A stretch of DNA of 64,000 bases from Gymnorhina tibicen (taxonomy: Eukaryota; Chordata; Aves; Passeriformes; Artamidae): contig VXAZ01001116.1 in NCBI GenBank assembly GCA_013399875.1, positions 909,783-973,782 of the forward strand, in the 5' to 3' direction. Below are positions 23,160 through 36,400 of the stretch, one piece after another. The position numbers were made by a program, and so were the translations under genes. Each line of letters begins with the position of its first letter. Within the stretch, counting starts at the first letter, position 1. Below the pieces are notes generated by a model. The model did not search any database and was not told the DNA's origin. It was given only the letters and a program-made list of their open reading frames with translations.

Positions 23160-26100
23160 AGCGGGCACAGAGAAGCTGCAGCTGCAAGCATCAGCCCTGA
23201 GGACATGGATGTGACGATCACACCAGATGTGAAATCTGATTACTGGTTGTGAACTTTTCTCTTGGGAAAGGTGCTAAGCACCCCTTCCTAAGCAATGTGG
23301 TGTGTCAAGGTTTCATGACAGGTCATCTCAGGGTCTGGGACTTTGCCTTGCTTTTAGCAAAACTGTTAGGACAGGCTGGCAGTGCTAAATAATATGTGTG
23401 GAAAACAGATCTTAAAACTACTAGATAGTTAATAGGAATCTAAACATATTTGACAGAAGCACTCAAATATCTGTCAAACTATAGGAAGAGAAATTGAAAT
23501 AGTCTAATCATCTGGGGGCACAGGTATTTACAGGGCTGTGAGACAGTGAATGGCCATCATTGCTGAATAGCCGGAGCCACTTCCCAGTGGGATCCTCTGG
23601 CTAAACCAATTCGAGGCACTAATTCTGGTGCCAATGCCCTGAGAATGTGTAACCAAGACAAGGAGAGGAAGTTTCTCTTAATCTGAAGGGCAGACTACCA
23701 GAGTGAATGATGTGTCTGCACTGGCTCAGCCATAGCTGTTCCAAGCCGTGGAGAAATCATTACTCTTCTCTGTGCCATAAACAAGAACGAGGCTTGAGAT
23801 GGCTGGATATTGGCCAGGACACTCCAGAAGAGGCAATTTTTAGGATGACAAAACTCATTGCAAATTATCGCTTTTCATTACTTCTTAAAATATCTGCCAA
23901 TGACATGATATTGTGATACAGCTTCTTAAAACCTCCATCATGCAATTTCTGGCACAATGGTGACCCTGGCAAGTTTCTCAGACAGGAGGATTTTGTTCAC
24001 TATCTCTCTGCTGTGTATCAGTTTGTCATGAAATGTTGAGCATGTGTTGTTTAATGTCAGGCAGAAGCACAGCTTGGCTACTGCTTATGCTCCTTCACCA
24101 TTTCCCTTCTCATCAGAGCCTGCTCATTTCCTGAGCAAGTGTTCATTTCATGTGTGTGCTTGCGGTAAGCACCAAGCAAAATCTACCCATTCTAACAGAA
24201 CCTCTTGGGAAAAAGCAACAAAATTATAATTTTATGACTGATGAATTTAAAAATACCCCAGGAGATGTTTCTGGCAACGTCAAAAGCAAAACTGTGATGA
24301 ATGATGACTTTCTGTTTACCTGCCTTTGCAAAGTGTGTTGGGATACATCCTCTGGCAGAAGTCTCATCTCCTTTGGGATTATGGAGGAGACGTGCTAAAC
24401 ACTCACTTCAGATTTAATAGAGATGGAAGATTTTCCCAAGTAGTGGATCTCATATATAGATACATATATATAAAGTACTTGTCTATAGCTACCAGAAGCA
24501 ATGACTTCTGTACTTGTGATTTCTGTATGGTTTAATTCCTTCAGAATAAGGGAAAATGAAAATGTTTTGACTTTGCAAGATCCAGGAATACAGGCATCTG
24601 TGACACTGGTGAAAGATGAGTTCTAAATATAACCCTCTCAGAACTAGAGAGGGATAATCATGACAACCAATGATTTTTGTTTTCTAATAACAAATGGCAG
24701 CTGGATTAAGACATTGGGTCACCCATGCCCAGAGCGCTTACTCAAATCTTTCATTTTCTAAAGTTCAGCTGGCAGCAAGGTCTTCTGTTAGAATTATTTT
24801 GATGTCTTTATATTAATCCTTGTGGCACGCAGTAAATATTCTTTTTGAAAATGCAGTTCAAATTATTCATCCACCAAAAAATATTCAAGCCACAGTTCTA
24901 AAGAGTCTGTAAATATTTGAAGTGACTTGGAGTCATTTGACAAATTATCTTCCAAAAACATCTGTGCTTAAATTCCCTGCTAAGGTAACACACACTGCGT
25001 CCTATCAACAACTTCTGCAAATTGCTTTCTTGCACTAAGAAACCAAACCCACAGAAATGCCAATTCTTCTAAATCCAAAAGGCATAGTGAAAACACATTC
25101 TGCAAAATGACAACTAGGTAGTAGAGCTTTATTTATAATTGTGAAATAAATATCAGTTAATCAACACCAGGAGCACCAATTTCTATCCTCCATTTAGGTG
25201 CAATTTCAGCTGCCTAACTCATTATCAGCTTTCAGCAATGCCTGCTAATCAGTTGCAGTCACATTAGACAAAATACAATTCATCTGATATGACAGTAATT
25301 AAATCATACTCTGGGGAAAAGATAACAGTGAATTATAAGATATCTTGAGAAGTGATAATTATTACTCCATAGGGGTTCTATTCTACTAGGGCTTAAATAC
25401 TTCTAAGACTTTGTAGAAAATACTTAATTTGAAAAAATGCTGCTGAAGATAAAAGTAAACAAAAACTAAATGCTGTTAATCTTATCCATCACTCACATTT
25501 CTGGCACTATAGCAGCTCTTTTGCTTTAACTTTATCCCCAAAGTGCTTTAGCTTGTCTCTGGAAGCTGCTAGATTATTTACCAAAATTGAAGCAAACACA
25601 TGACTGTAATTGATTGTGGCTTGCTAGCTCTTGAGTAGATGAGAAGGTTAGCCAAGGCCAAGAACACTGAGCCAAACGGAGAAGCTCCACCTGTGGAGTG
25701 GAATGAGGAGCCCAGTATCTAGAAAGGGCATCTAAAGTACAGAGAGCACGAAAGAACTAGGAAAATCCAGAGTTTGGGGGAAGGAAGCAGAGGCCAAATC
25801 TAACATTTCCTAATAAAACTGAAGTTATTGTAATCTGCAAAAAAAATGAGACTTGTCTTGAGTCCCAGCTCTGTTGAACAGCACTGGATCTCTAAGTTCT
25901 CCACCTGCATTCAGGATGTCAGTAGTGTCACTAGAGGAGTGTTTGGGGGTTTCATTTCATCTTGGTTTCTTTCAAAGCAACACTAAATACTTAAAGAAAT
26001 CTGAAAATTAGATAAGAGATTCCTACTCACAAAATTTTTGCAATGTTCTAATACAAAGCAACTTCAGTGGATTCCTATTAATATTTGGTATTTTATGTAA

Positions 26101-26429
26101 TGTGCAAAATGAATGTGAAAGAAAAAATAGATATGTCTTCTGTCAGTGTTTATTGGAACGAATTTGAAAAGCTCAGATCTTACATGCCTCATTTGGTCTT
26201 TTTCATAGAATCTTTTTCTGGTAAAGAAATCAGACTTGACTGTTTCTAAGACCTAGAGCCCTGAACATATTTCCCTCCTTTTCTTTCTCTGGTAAATGGG
26301 CAATTTTCGACAACTACCACACAACTCTTGGACAAGCACTTCGTGACTCTGGTGATTCACTACCTCTAACTCTGTCAGTTTAGTTTACAATCACTTCAAT
26401 TAGCATTTCAATGTGAGATGATTCCTCTT
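23160..26429. other. Unique AT-rich sequence
   Basis: No gene is recognised; frames are 82 codons or shorter with no domains. The interval 25110-25320 is repeat-free and carries several AT-rich homeodomain-like cores (see findings). An AT-rich stretch with ATATATAGATACATATATA lies near 24450. Confidence 0.5.
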
Positions 26430-26481
26430 CGTGGTAAAGTCTGATGCAAATATCCATTTTGCTCGTCTGCTGTGTCATCAC
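26430..26481 (-). mobile_element. Possible ancient CR1-clade LINE scrap
   Basis: The reverse complement (GACACAGCAGACGAGCAAAA then TATTTGCATCAGACTTTACC) resembles the CR1-clade ORF2 linker between endonuclease and reverse transcriptase, which encodes a conserved 'AExLNxYFASVFT'-like stretch. Only about 50 bases are recognisable and the frame is not preserved. The call rests on this one stretch. Confidence 0.3.
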
Positions 26482-29400
26482 TTACCCTGAATGAATGTCC
26501 TTTTACACTTCTATTATCCATCAGACCCTCTAATTCTTTGGTTGTTCAAAGGCAAAAAAGGGTCAAAGCAAGTTAGCACAGATAGTTCAAAAATGTGCAA
26601 GAAGTGTTTCTCCAATTGTTTGCTTTCCAGCTTTATGAAGTAATGTGTTTCTGTGGAACTCTTCTCACATAATTTAAGTGTGTTTTCAACCTATAAAGAG
26701 TTGTTAGAACTCAAAACTATACCATCTCCTAATGGAGAACTGAACTTTCCTAACCCTCTTTTATGACAAATACAAATAGAGAGAAACTTAAAATGAAAGA
26801 AAATATAGAAGAGTTCCAACAGGGTTGAATATTGGATATCAAATTAATAAAAATTCCATGCCATGACTTTTTTTGAAGAATATGAAAGAAATAGAGCACG
26901 CTTTCTTCCTCAGGAGCCGAACGCTTCGCAAATCACGTTCCCCTGACGATACAGCAGCATTTCACATTGCCAGCAGCTAGGCTGGATCTGGCTTATTAAT
27001 ATGGCATGATAATAGGTAAGTTCTAAAACGAGCACACCATTGCGTAGGTGTAACTGTGTGATTTATTTATCAGTGTCTGTAAGATAGCACTGACTATGCC
27101 ACAGCACTGCATCGTTAGCCAAGTAATGGGCATCCAACAAGTCCAGGTAGAAAAGAAACAGACACGGGGCAAAATGGGAACAGCACCTGTCCCAAGGTAT
27201 GTGTCAGCCAAATGCTGTGCTACTTCCAGTGTCAGCGTTTTGATGCCGACTGCAGATCCATGAGCACGAGCAACGCCAGCACTGGGCTTCTTCTTACTTC
27301 TACAGCTCCACCAGGCAGTCTCCTGAAAACTCCGAGGAAAGACACAGCTCTGACACTGCCAGGAATACAGAGCCATGTATACACTTATGCTGGGTGCTGA
27401 GGACTCTCCAGGCACGTACCTCTCCCGAAGGGTTCCCCACTGCCATCTAAAAAAAAGATTTATTTTTTTTTACGTTAATGGTGGTGTTCTCTAGGCTGAT
27501 GCATGATTCCAAACAGCTATAACTGTGCTAGATGACAGGCCATTGGAACATATTTGCACCTGAACAGGTGGTTATTGGTTGGCCCACACAGAGAATAATG
27601 AAGTATTTTAAATTCTGAGGAGGTGATGAACAAATTTTTTCATGCCTTAAATCCACACAAGACAAGAACCAGGAAAGGATGGGCAGACCAAATACTGGAT
27701 GGCTCATACACAGGTATGCACAGGTGCTGAGGTCTGTTCCTCACATTTCTTGGGCCTCCTCATTTAATGACTGTTTAGAAGCACAAGTATCAAAATGCAG
27801 AGAGAAATCATTTGCTTGAATATTTTTACTCAGGAAACTTCAAAAGAAAACCTGATCAAAGCAGCACAGATAAATGTCTGTAATATTACCCTGACTGATC
27901 TCCTTCTGAATTGCTAACATACACATTACGTGCTGAGCACACCCTTCTACCTTGAGGAGATCTAATATATATTTGTACATACTTTCAGATTGTCAAATCT
28001 GATTTCTCCCTAGTCTTTTCTCATTAAATGCCTACTTTCCCCCAACTGTTATTGAGTGCATTCACTGTTCCAGGAAGATCCCCAGATCAGCAGGGCTGGT
28101 GACTGAAAGAAATGTTGGCTGCATTGCTCACAGCAATCCACATTTGCCCTGGTGCCCAGCTGCACGCTTTACAGGAATGGGTTCACAATTCAACCATTTA
28201 ATAACCTCCTAACTTGACTTACTACTCAGGATCTTTATATTTTTAGGGGGTTGTGGATGACACATGCAATAATGCATTTATCTTTTTTTGGATATAGGCA
28301 CCAGGTAGCAACACTGACATGAGGTGGATGTGCATTTTCATTTGTAAATTAATTCCCTGACATTTATAGCCAGTGACTTCATGCTGCTGAGTCATGTTTT
28401 TCCTATTTTCAAATCTTCTTTTAATTTTTAAATGGCAGTCCAGCTCAGTTCTCAGTACCAGTTCTGTACATCTGACTTGCCTATAAGCAGCTGACCATCA
28501 TTCAGTCCTAGCAGCCAGTTCTCTATTTTACATCTCTTCCTTTTTTTCATTTCATGTTAATTCTGGTAGCAGCCATGGTTTAAAGCTGTGGTGGCTATCC
28601 AGCACGGGCAAGTGCTGGAGTGACAGGCTCCAGCTCTGGACCACAGCTCAGTGGGGAGTACAAGCTGCTTCACTTTTTCATCCCTCTGCCATGCTCTAAT
28701 AAATAAACCTGGGCTTCCAAATGGGAACCTCTGCGTGATACTGAGGGGCAGAAGAAAACCAAGCCTGGGCATACGCATGAATCACACCTGCTTTCACCCC
28801 AGCGATGGGCAGCAGCCTGCAGACTGCCAGGGTGCACTCAGCAGATTTAGCACACAAGGGGAAGCTCAGGTTTCTCCTTCATTAAAAAGGTCAGTCTTGG
28901 CTTTCCATACCCTTTCCAGAGTGGTGGAAGCGGCATCTATTCCCCCTCCTCCCCACAGCAAGGTGCCAAAATCTGTCTCTTTGAATCCTAGTGTTGCCTG
29001 TCACCAACCAAGCTGTGCAAGCAAGTGTTGCTATCAGGGCTGCTTTGTGCCTGGGCAGCCTCCCAGGCAGGGCTTCCCCAACATGCCTGGGGCTTTGGTG
29101 GGCCCCTTGAATCACAACTCCCTTTGAAAAGAGTCAGAAATTTCATTTGAGCATTTGTTCTGCCTGAGACCCAAGCTTCATCCTCCACATTTCTACCCAC
29201 ACCCATGTCCCTTCATCAAAAAGCAACACAAGCATCACGGAAAATTCTCCTGTGTTCAGGTGGCCTTACTAGTTGGTTCTGGGATGCATGGATTGTCAAA
29301 GGCTAACAAGGCTTGTTGGTCAAAACATCTGGGCTAAAATTTATGTTGCATGGCTGCAGCCCAGCCTGATATGGCACTGGGTTCCACCCTTGCCTGTTCA

Positions 29401-30332
29401 GCCTGTGAGAGCAGGGACTGCACCTTCCTGCCAGGTCAGTGGCAGGCAAGGCTCTGCCACCTGCCATCCCCATCTCCAGAGGGGAGCTCTGCCTGTTGAG
29501 GAGTTCATAGATTTCAAGTCCAGTCCTCAGCTGACCTCAGGGGTGTGCTGGACTATTCTTGCCAGCAGCAGCCTTGTTTTAATTAGAAGTTAAACATCAG
29601 ACAAAAAGAAAAAAAACTGAACACCCTATCTTCAAAGTCTCACTGTTTACCCTAGGCTTAAATTGTGAGGTTTAATCGACTCTTGGTGAGAAACTGAAAT
29701 GTTAATGGTTAATGACTCAAAACTATTGCCCATTTGTAGAAGGGCAGAGTGCTTTGCTGTGGCAGAGTTTGCAGCCCCCAAGGGGAGGAGATGAGATTTG
29801 GGTGTGCAGTAGCAAAATCTCTGATCCACATAAGGCAGAGCACAAGGCAGAGGGGGTGAACACCCACCACTGGAGATTACAAGATGTACAGAAAGGAGGT
29901 TGATCCTGAGAGATGGGATTGTGCTTTTCATCATGCCAATCGTCTTCCCCTGCATCCCTCCCCCACTCCCAGGAAAGGTCATACTCACATGGGACATTCA
30001 CATTCACACGTAGGCTACACTGACACGAGAGGCAGCTGTAATGTCTTAGAAGGTGTCATAAACCATCAAAGACCCCCAAAGCACCCCCAGACTCATTTCT
30101 GAGGCCTTCCACTAGAAGACTGGGAAAGCTCCCCACTCCGGGGAGGTACCTGGGCATTCCCACCTGGACTGAAAGTATATGAACCCGTTGAACTCTATGT
30201 TTCACAGGCTTTCCCCACCCCGACAGATCAAGACTGCAACTATCACTTCAACAAGACTGTGAACATCACTTTGCAACAATCAAGTCTTGTCACAGGATCT
30301 ATGGCTGGTAATATCTTTCTACTTTTATCCAT
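26482..30332. other. Unique non-coding sequence with a CpG-richer block
   Basis: No gene is recognised. From about 26900 to 27430 the sequence holds more CpG dinucleotides than its surroundings and includes a 130-codon minus-strand frame (27023-27415) with no recognisable domain. It is followed by an A-run and T-run near 27449-27470. Frames at 28557-29206 and 29647-30007 overlap on both strands, typical of a GC-richer composition. Confidence 0.5.
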
Positions 30333-30364
30333 CTTCTTTCTTTCTTTTCTTTCTTTCTTTCTTT

Positions 30365-30407
<43 letters not shown>

Positions 30408-30458
30408 CTCTTTCTTTCTTTCTTTCTTTCTTCTTTCTTTCTTTCTCTTTCTCTCTTT
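30333..30458. repeat. (CTTT)n microsatellite
   Basis: About 125 bases of CTTT tetranucleotides with a few CTTTT, CTCTTT and TTC interruptions. It yields repetitive phenylalanine/serine/leucine frames on one strand and lysine/glutamate frames on the other, which are not genes. Length polymorphism is likely. Confidence 0.97.
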
Positions 30459-33400
30459 ACCCTCATACATTTTCTTGAGTGATATTTTTATGCTTTTATA
30501 TTACTATATTCCTATAGATAGTAATAACCAAAACAGCTACATACCTGCTTTCCATTGCAACCAAATTGTTCCAAAATAAACCTGCATATATATTACAAAC
30601 ACTAATCATTCAGTGTTGTCTCACTCTAATCCACCCCAAGGGATCTATTACTGAGAGTCTGGGCTGCCCTTGCCTTCAGGGGTGGCTGGTAACAGGAGAG
30701 TTTCAGAAAGGCAGAAGCAGTAACTTTATTTCTACTGTAAAGCTGCTGGAACACTTTCAGGAGCTGGGAGCCTGTGACAGTCAGGGCTTGCCCCTGTGCA
30801 TGGGCTAGCTGGGCAGGCAGTAGGTTGCTGTGGGACCTGTGTGAAAAGAGGAGCACAGTCCCATGACTGAGGCCAGGACAAACCTGTACCCAAACCTGCT
30901 CAGCCTGTGGCCTGCATGTGATCCTGGGATCTTTATTTTGGTATTCTGTGATGGAGATTTCTCAGCCATAAAATGAGGATAAATGACATTTTTGCAGATG
31001 TCCAGCTACACATGCATAGACAGCAGTCAGCATGCTCAGCCCTCCCCTGCACTCAATTAATATGTATTTTAATGGCTGCATTAACCCTTGTTCACTGCCT
31101 CACTCCCACTCTCCAACGCCTTCATGGACCATCTTCAGGACATTTCTCAAAATCACCTTTCCTTGAGAAAACTCCCCACTTTGGAGGAGGTGTAGACAGG
31201 CTTGTGGGTTGCTGCAGTCACTCCCATCCCCACATCCCCTGTTCTCCATGCTGCCAACAGCTTGTTCATGTGGGGCCATACTGACTGCATTTGTTCAAGT
31301 CTATGCTCCCAACAAGGGCTATTTATCAAGCCTACAAGATTCAAAACTGCAAGACCCTGAATTTCATAGTCATTTGCAGCGTCAGAAGCTGCTAATGGCC
31401 CATAAAATTTAGCAACTTCTCCATAAGCTGCTGGTTAATGAAAAATCGGTTAAATTGTTCACAGATCAGCTGGCACGGTGCCCTCTGATTCACAGGATGC
31501 TTTCCTTGGCAAAGGTTAGATTAACTGTGCTGGGGAAGCAGGGAAAGAATTTGGGGTATTTTGCTGGAGGCTGTGACTTTTCCTTGATGGGATGAGGGCA
31601 AAGAATCCCCACACCAGCCATGCAGGATGGGATCCTCTCAGACATGCCAAGAGCACTCTCAGACACTGCCCCAGTATGGGTGCCCAAGCTTCCGCTGTCA
31701 GGATTAAAGTCAGGCTTTGTGATAGGACAAGAGTTCAATTCAGTGAGGCAGTTTTGTAGTGATGGATGCACATCCAGTGAGTCCTTTTCTGATTTTGAAC
31801 TGAAACCACAAAGCCGACTTTCCCCTTTCTGGGACAGCTGCACGCTGAGCAATGGGGAGTCCCTGCCTGCACATTCCTGCAGCTCTTTGGGTTATGGAGA
31901 CTGAGAAAAAGGACATCACAGCACTTAGCTGGCCTCCTGCAGAGCCTGTTTTGCCTTGTGTTGTCCCTGCTGCTGCTGTTGCCTCTCACAGCCGCTGCTG
32001 CTGTACCTTGGGCTGATTTCATGACACACACACACTTGTCCTGCATTTGGGTGCAGGACTCGGGCTGCAGCAGAGAGCAAGGATTTGGCATCCATACCGA
32101 GGGAGCAGTCTGATGTCAGAACAAATTAATGCTGCTCACCATACTGACATTGCAAGGCCTCAGCTGTCAGTGCTGGCATTTATGATGCTGTGTATTTTAA
32201 CTAATTAGGCACTCACAGCCCAGCCGGTGCAACCCATCCATCTTGCAAATGCTGCTTGTTTTTGCACTGGCATATGCTACAATAATGAGAATCAATGTAG
32301 CTAATGACTTTGCACAGCCCATTTTTCAGTCACCTTTGCAAATCCACATTATGCTGGGAATGCACGGAGGAGAAAACACTGGCCTTAAAATGCGAAAGAT
32401 GTGTTTGTGCAGGACAAACCCCAGACCTATGTTGCCCCGGCATGGCTGGAGCGCTGTGGCAGAGGAGCTGCTCCCAAGGAGCAGACATGAATCTCTGAGA
32501 AAGCAATTCCTGTTGCAGGCACTAGAACAGAAGAGATTTCTGAGATTAGAGCCCTTACACAGGTTTCACTGAATTTTCACACAGTCAGTCTGTCTTTTCC
32601 TTGGGCAAGATTTCAGGTTTTCTCTGCTGGTGAGTAGCTGCCTCTTTTTCTCACTCCAATCTGCAAGTTAAAACTTTCTCTTTTCCCTGGTGGGTGAGTA
32701 GACATGGGGCCTGCCCATCAGGTGGTGAGGATGCTGGCTACCTTTCAGCATTAGGGGCTTGGAAAAGCAGCAGCTGCCTGCAGCAGTCAAGAGAAGAGAA
32801 TTCCTTCCATCACCTTCAAAAGTGCCATATCCTCCTCAAGAGATTTACCAGATGTTCTGATTAAGGCAGTTCAATTGCAGTGTTTAAAAGCCTTTTCCAC
32901 CTGCTCCCCGCAAGCTCCTCTCTGTGGGCAAGAGTAGCTCTAATTAAATATTCCCTCCTGCTGCGAGGACTCCTCCCTCACCTTTCCAGAAACCAGCATT
33001 GTACAGACACCCCCCGGGACTGCTCTGCAGAGACTAACTCGTCTCCCCTTTGTTTTTTCTCCCTTGCAGTGGAAATCGAAATTCAGGGGATTTGAAACCT
33101 GTGCAGTGCAGGCAGAACAGGAGGGCTCCTTCCCAAAACCCTCCCTCCAGCACTGACCACCATTCAGAAACCCCGTGTCTGGCCTTGGGTAGCACCTGTT
33201 CTAGGTCTTTTCAGCAGTCACCACTCCACAGAAATGCTCTCAGTGTGTAGGGAGAAGCCTGGAGCCCCACAGCCCTTCCCCACCCAGAGTATATTCTGAC
33301 TCGCCAGAGTGGAGACATGGAAGTCCCCAGCTCACAGCAAAGCCCCACGCTCAGGTCGGAGAGTCTTCAGAGACCAGGGTCTCCCTCTAGCTGTCTCCTT

Positions 33401-36400
33401 AGGGGCTGATTCTGAGGAGAGGGACTGGACTGTACGGAGGGCACCAAAATGTAGCACAGGAGCAAGGGAGGCAGACAACCCAGGTGCAAAGTTTGCGAGT
33501 ACAAAACTTGGGTAAATCTTGCACTTGCAGGGGCTTCTTTGCTCTGGCACTGTCAAGAAGAAAAGCTCTAGCACTTCCCTCCTGGGGAGCCCCACAGCTT
33601 TGATGAACAAATAATCAGATAGAGAAGGTCCTACCCGTCTTGCTGAAATAAATGGGTATTTACTCTGAGTCAGAACATGCAGGAAGACCACCCCATAAAG
33701 CCCTCCATGGCTATCAGTCCCTTTTCTTTCATATTCCAACAGAAATCAGACATGGGTTTGCTTTAGTGTGCCCTAGAGATTCTGGTTCCTTGCCTGTGAG
33801 GGTTCCCTTAGGACAGAAGTGTGTCTGGCAGGATCAGTAAAATGCCATACCTGACCTTGAGCCCCACCACCACCCCACGCCACAGCCAGGCAGCCCCTCA
33901 CCTCCACGCACATCTGCTTGTGCCTTCTCACTGTCTGAGCCTCCATTCTTATTTCTCTTGATGGGTAGACTTCCCGGAGCTGCCCACCAGCTGCTGGAGC
34001 AGCTTCACCCCTCCTTGAAAAGGCCAAGATAGAAAATCTTCTTAAGCAAATCCTCTGCTGATAAGTGTTATTCAGATGATGGGATTAATATTTTCCCTAT
34101 TTTGGAGGCAGTCAAGCGTGCAGGTGAATATATGCCCATTTAGCATGTTTTTGAGTGGTAAATATGCTTTCCCCCTCCGAAGGGCTCTCTGCCTTTTAAC
34201 CCTCCCTGGATGACTAGATGCAAGCCTGGGATTTTGCTATCACAGGACTCAGCGGAGCCAATCCCCATAGTAACGGGGCATCCACGCATGAATCCAGAGC
34301 TGCAGCAGGTCCGAGTGCTGCGGTGTGCAGTCTAGGCACATATTCAGCATCAGGGTACATATGTACATGAGTACATATCAAACTAATCTGTGCTTTCTCA
34401 GCCAATATAGTATGTGCACAAGACAGGTAAATGCTGTTAAGAACGTGACCTCCTTGATGTGCAGAGCTTGCACACGTGATGTATCCAGAAACCATAAAAA
34501 TGGCTAAAGAATTGGACACTGCTCCATCAAACGTGCCTATCACAGCCTTAAAATGATCAGAGGATGATTTCCCAAGTTGTGTTGTTCAAACAGTTCATAT
34601 TTGCATATTTTCCTCAAAAAACATACTCCTCTAAAATGGGACCTGCTGTATCCTTACCATTAATTTTCCTGGAAGGGCTACAAAACTGTGCAGCTAGCAC
34701 CACTTACTGGCAAAGCTACAGACACAGGCACTGAACAATTTTACTTCGCAAGCTTCTCACACAGAAATGCTGGACACAAATCCTAGTGGTAGTGTTTGAA
34801 TAAAATAAACAAATGTAGGACATGATTTCTCCTTTTCCACGCTGAAAAAAAAAAAGGAGGAAACTGAAATTCCTCTTTAAAACAACTTCCAAACAGTTTT
34901 GAGTAACCACAGACCTTGCAATATAGAGTTATAAACCTTGATTCAATACCTTATATCTCTGCATGCCGATGGCACATCTGCTTTCAGTCCTACCTCTACA
35001 GCAATGGAAAAAAATCAATGGCCAGTTTGGGAGCAAGGGAGGTGGGTCAGCATCTTGTCTTTTCATACTTCAAAGTGTGGCATAACACAGATGCATATAT
35101 ATGTTTTATATATTTGTGTGTGTGCTTGTGTTTATCTGCCAGAGACATGGATGGGCAACTGTGTCCATCATTTTTAACACCCCAAGAACTAAGAACCCTA
35201 TTTTTAAAACCCCAAGGAAATCAACCCCGTTTTGAGACATTCTCCCCTCTGAGCTCTTCCTCATGATTGATAAGCTGATGAGTGGCTTCACAGTCCCACT
35301 TGTGGGGTAGCTGCCTTCAAAACTATTCATGTTCCTTTTATTGTGACCAAACAATTTCTCCTTCTTAACAGAGAACCTTTACAGCCATGCTCCAAGCTGT
35401 CTGCTCCTTCAGTACCTGTGATTTATTTGGGAAACAAAGCATCAGTTCAGAGGCACTGCAGTGACTTCAACACAAAGGTCCCTCTACAGCACTTTGCTGC
35501 ATGTCTGGCTTTGTTTTACAAACCCCTTTTCTTCCACCCCACGCTGTCTGAAAAACATGGTAATAGAAAGGAAAGAAGTTCAACGTTCTGGAAAGCTTTT
35601 GCTTAGGACAGAACTTACTGCATTCTGTAATCTTTTGGGAAACAGCTGTACATTTTGTTTTAGACCAACGTCCATAAAGGTGGTCCACAGCCACCTGCTC
35701 TGGCTGGACCCCTGCACCCTGATTGTGGCCACCCTGCAGGGCATTAGTCATGGTGCGGTGTCATTATTTTTGTTCTCTAACTGGAATGTGCTTTTTGGTG
35801 CCTAATCTCAAATGAATATGGAAAAGTCACATTTTAGAGCGTTGTCATTTAGAAGGATCATCTTGAAAAAGAAGATTCATTAATTAGTTACACTGGCAGT
35901 CTCTTTAATTAGGCATTGCTGAGTACCTTCAGTCTTTGTGATCTTTAGCATTCCTAGCTTGTTATACTTTATTTACATATTTTTTGGACACATACGTAAT
36001 TCCTAATTAACACTGTAGACCCTACTCCAGTTATTTCAAGATGTCACGTACTGTAGATCTTCAGACATGCTTTCTGGATATCTGCTGAATATAAATTACT
36101 CCTCTAATCAGACCAGAAAACCTGTATCCTGCATCCTTTTATTCAGGTACAAGAACACCCACCAGAGACATCTATGGGAAGGTAATCCAGTTTCCAGGAG
36201 GTTTCAGTATGGGAGCAAATGAAAGGCACTTACAAAATGAAACCTTTCAAAAGACATTTCTGTCAGGAATTTTAAAAAGAGAATTTGCCTGCAGGGAAAT
36301 CCTCTGACAGCAGGCTGTCAAAGGCATATCCCACTAGGGTGGTCTGCGGGAGAGAGCCGAACAGCACAGATCGTGTTGGGATTTCAGGAGACTCAGGCAA

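Noticed and set aside
27023..27415. Processed pseudogene of a histone or ribosomal protein gene
   Set aside because: I compared the reading in its frames with remembered histone H3, H2A.Z and macroH2A features and found no consistent match.
30243..30579. Lys/Glu-rich and Phe/Ser/Leu-rich frames
   Set aside because: They are translations of the CTTT microsatellite.
30955..30990. MIR/L2-like phrase CTCAGCCATAAAATGAGGAT
   Set aside because: Only this single phrase matches, and the neighbouring parts of the element are not recognisable.
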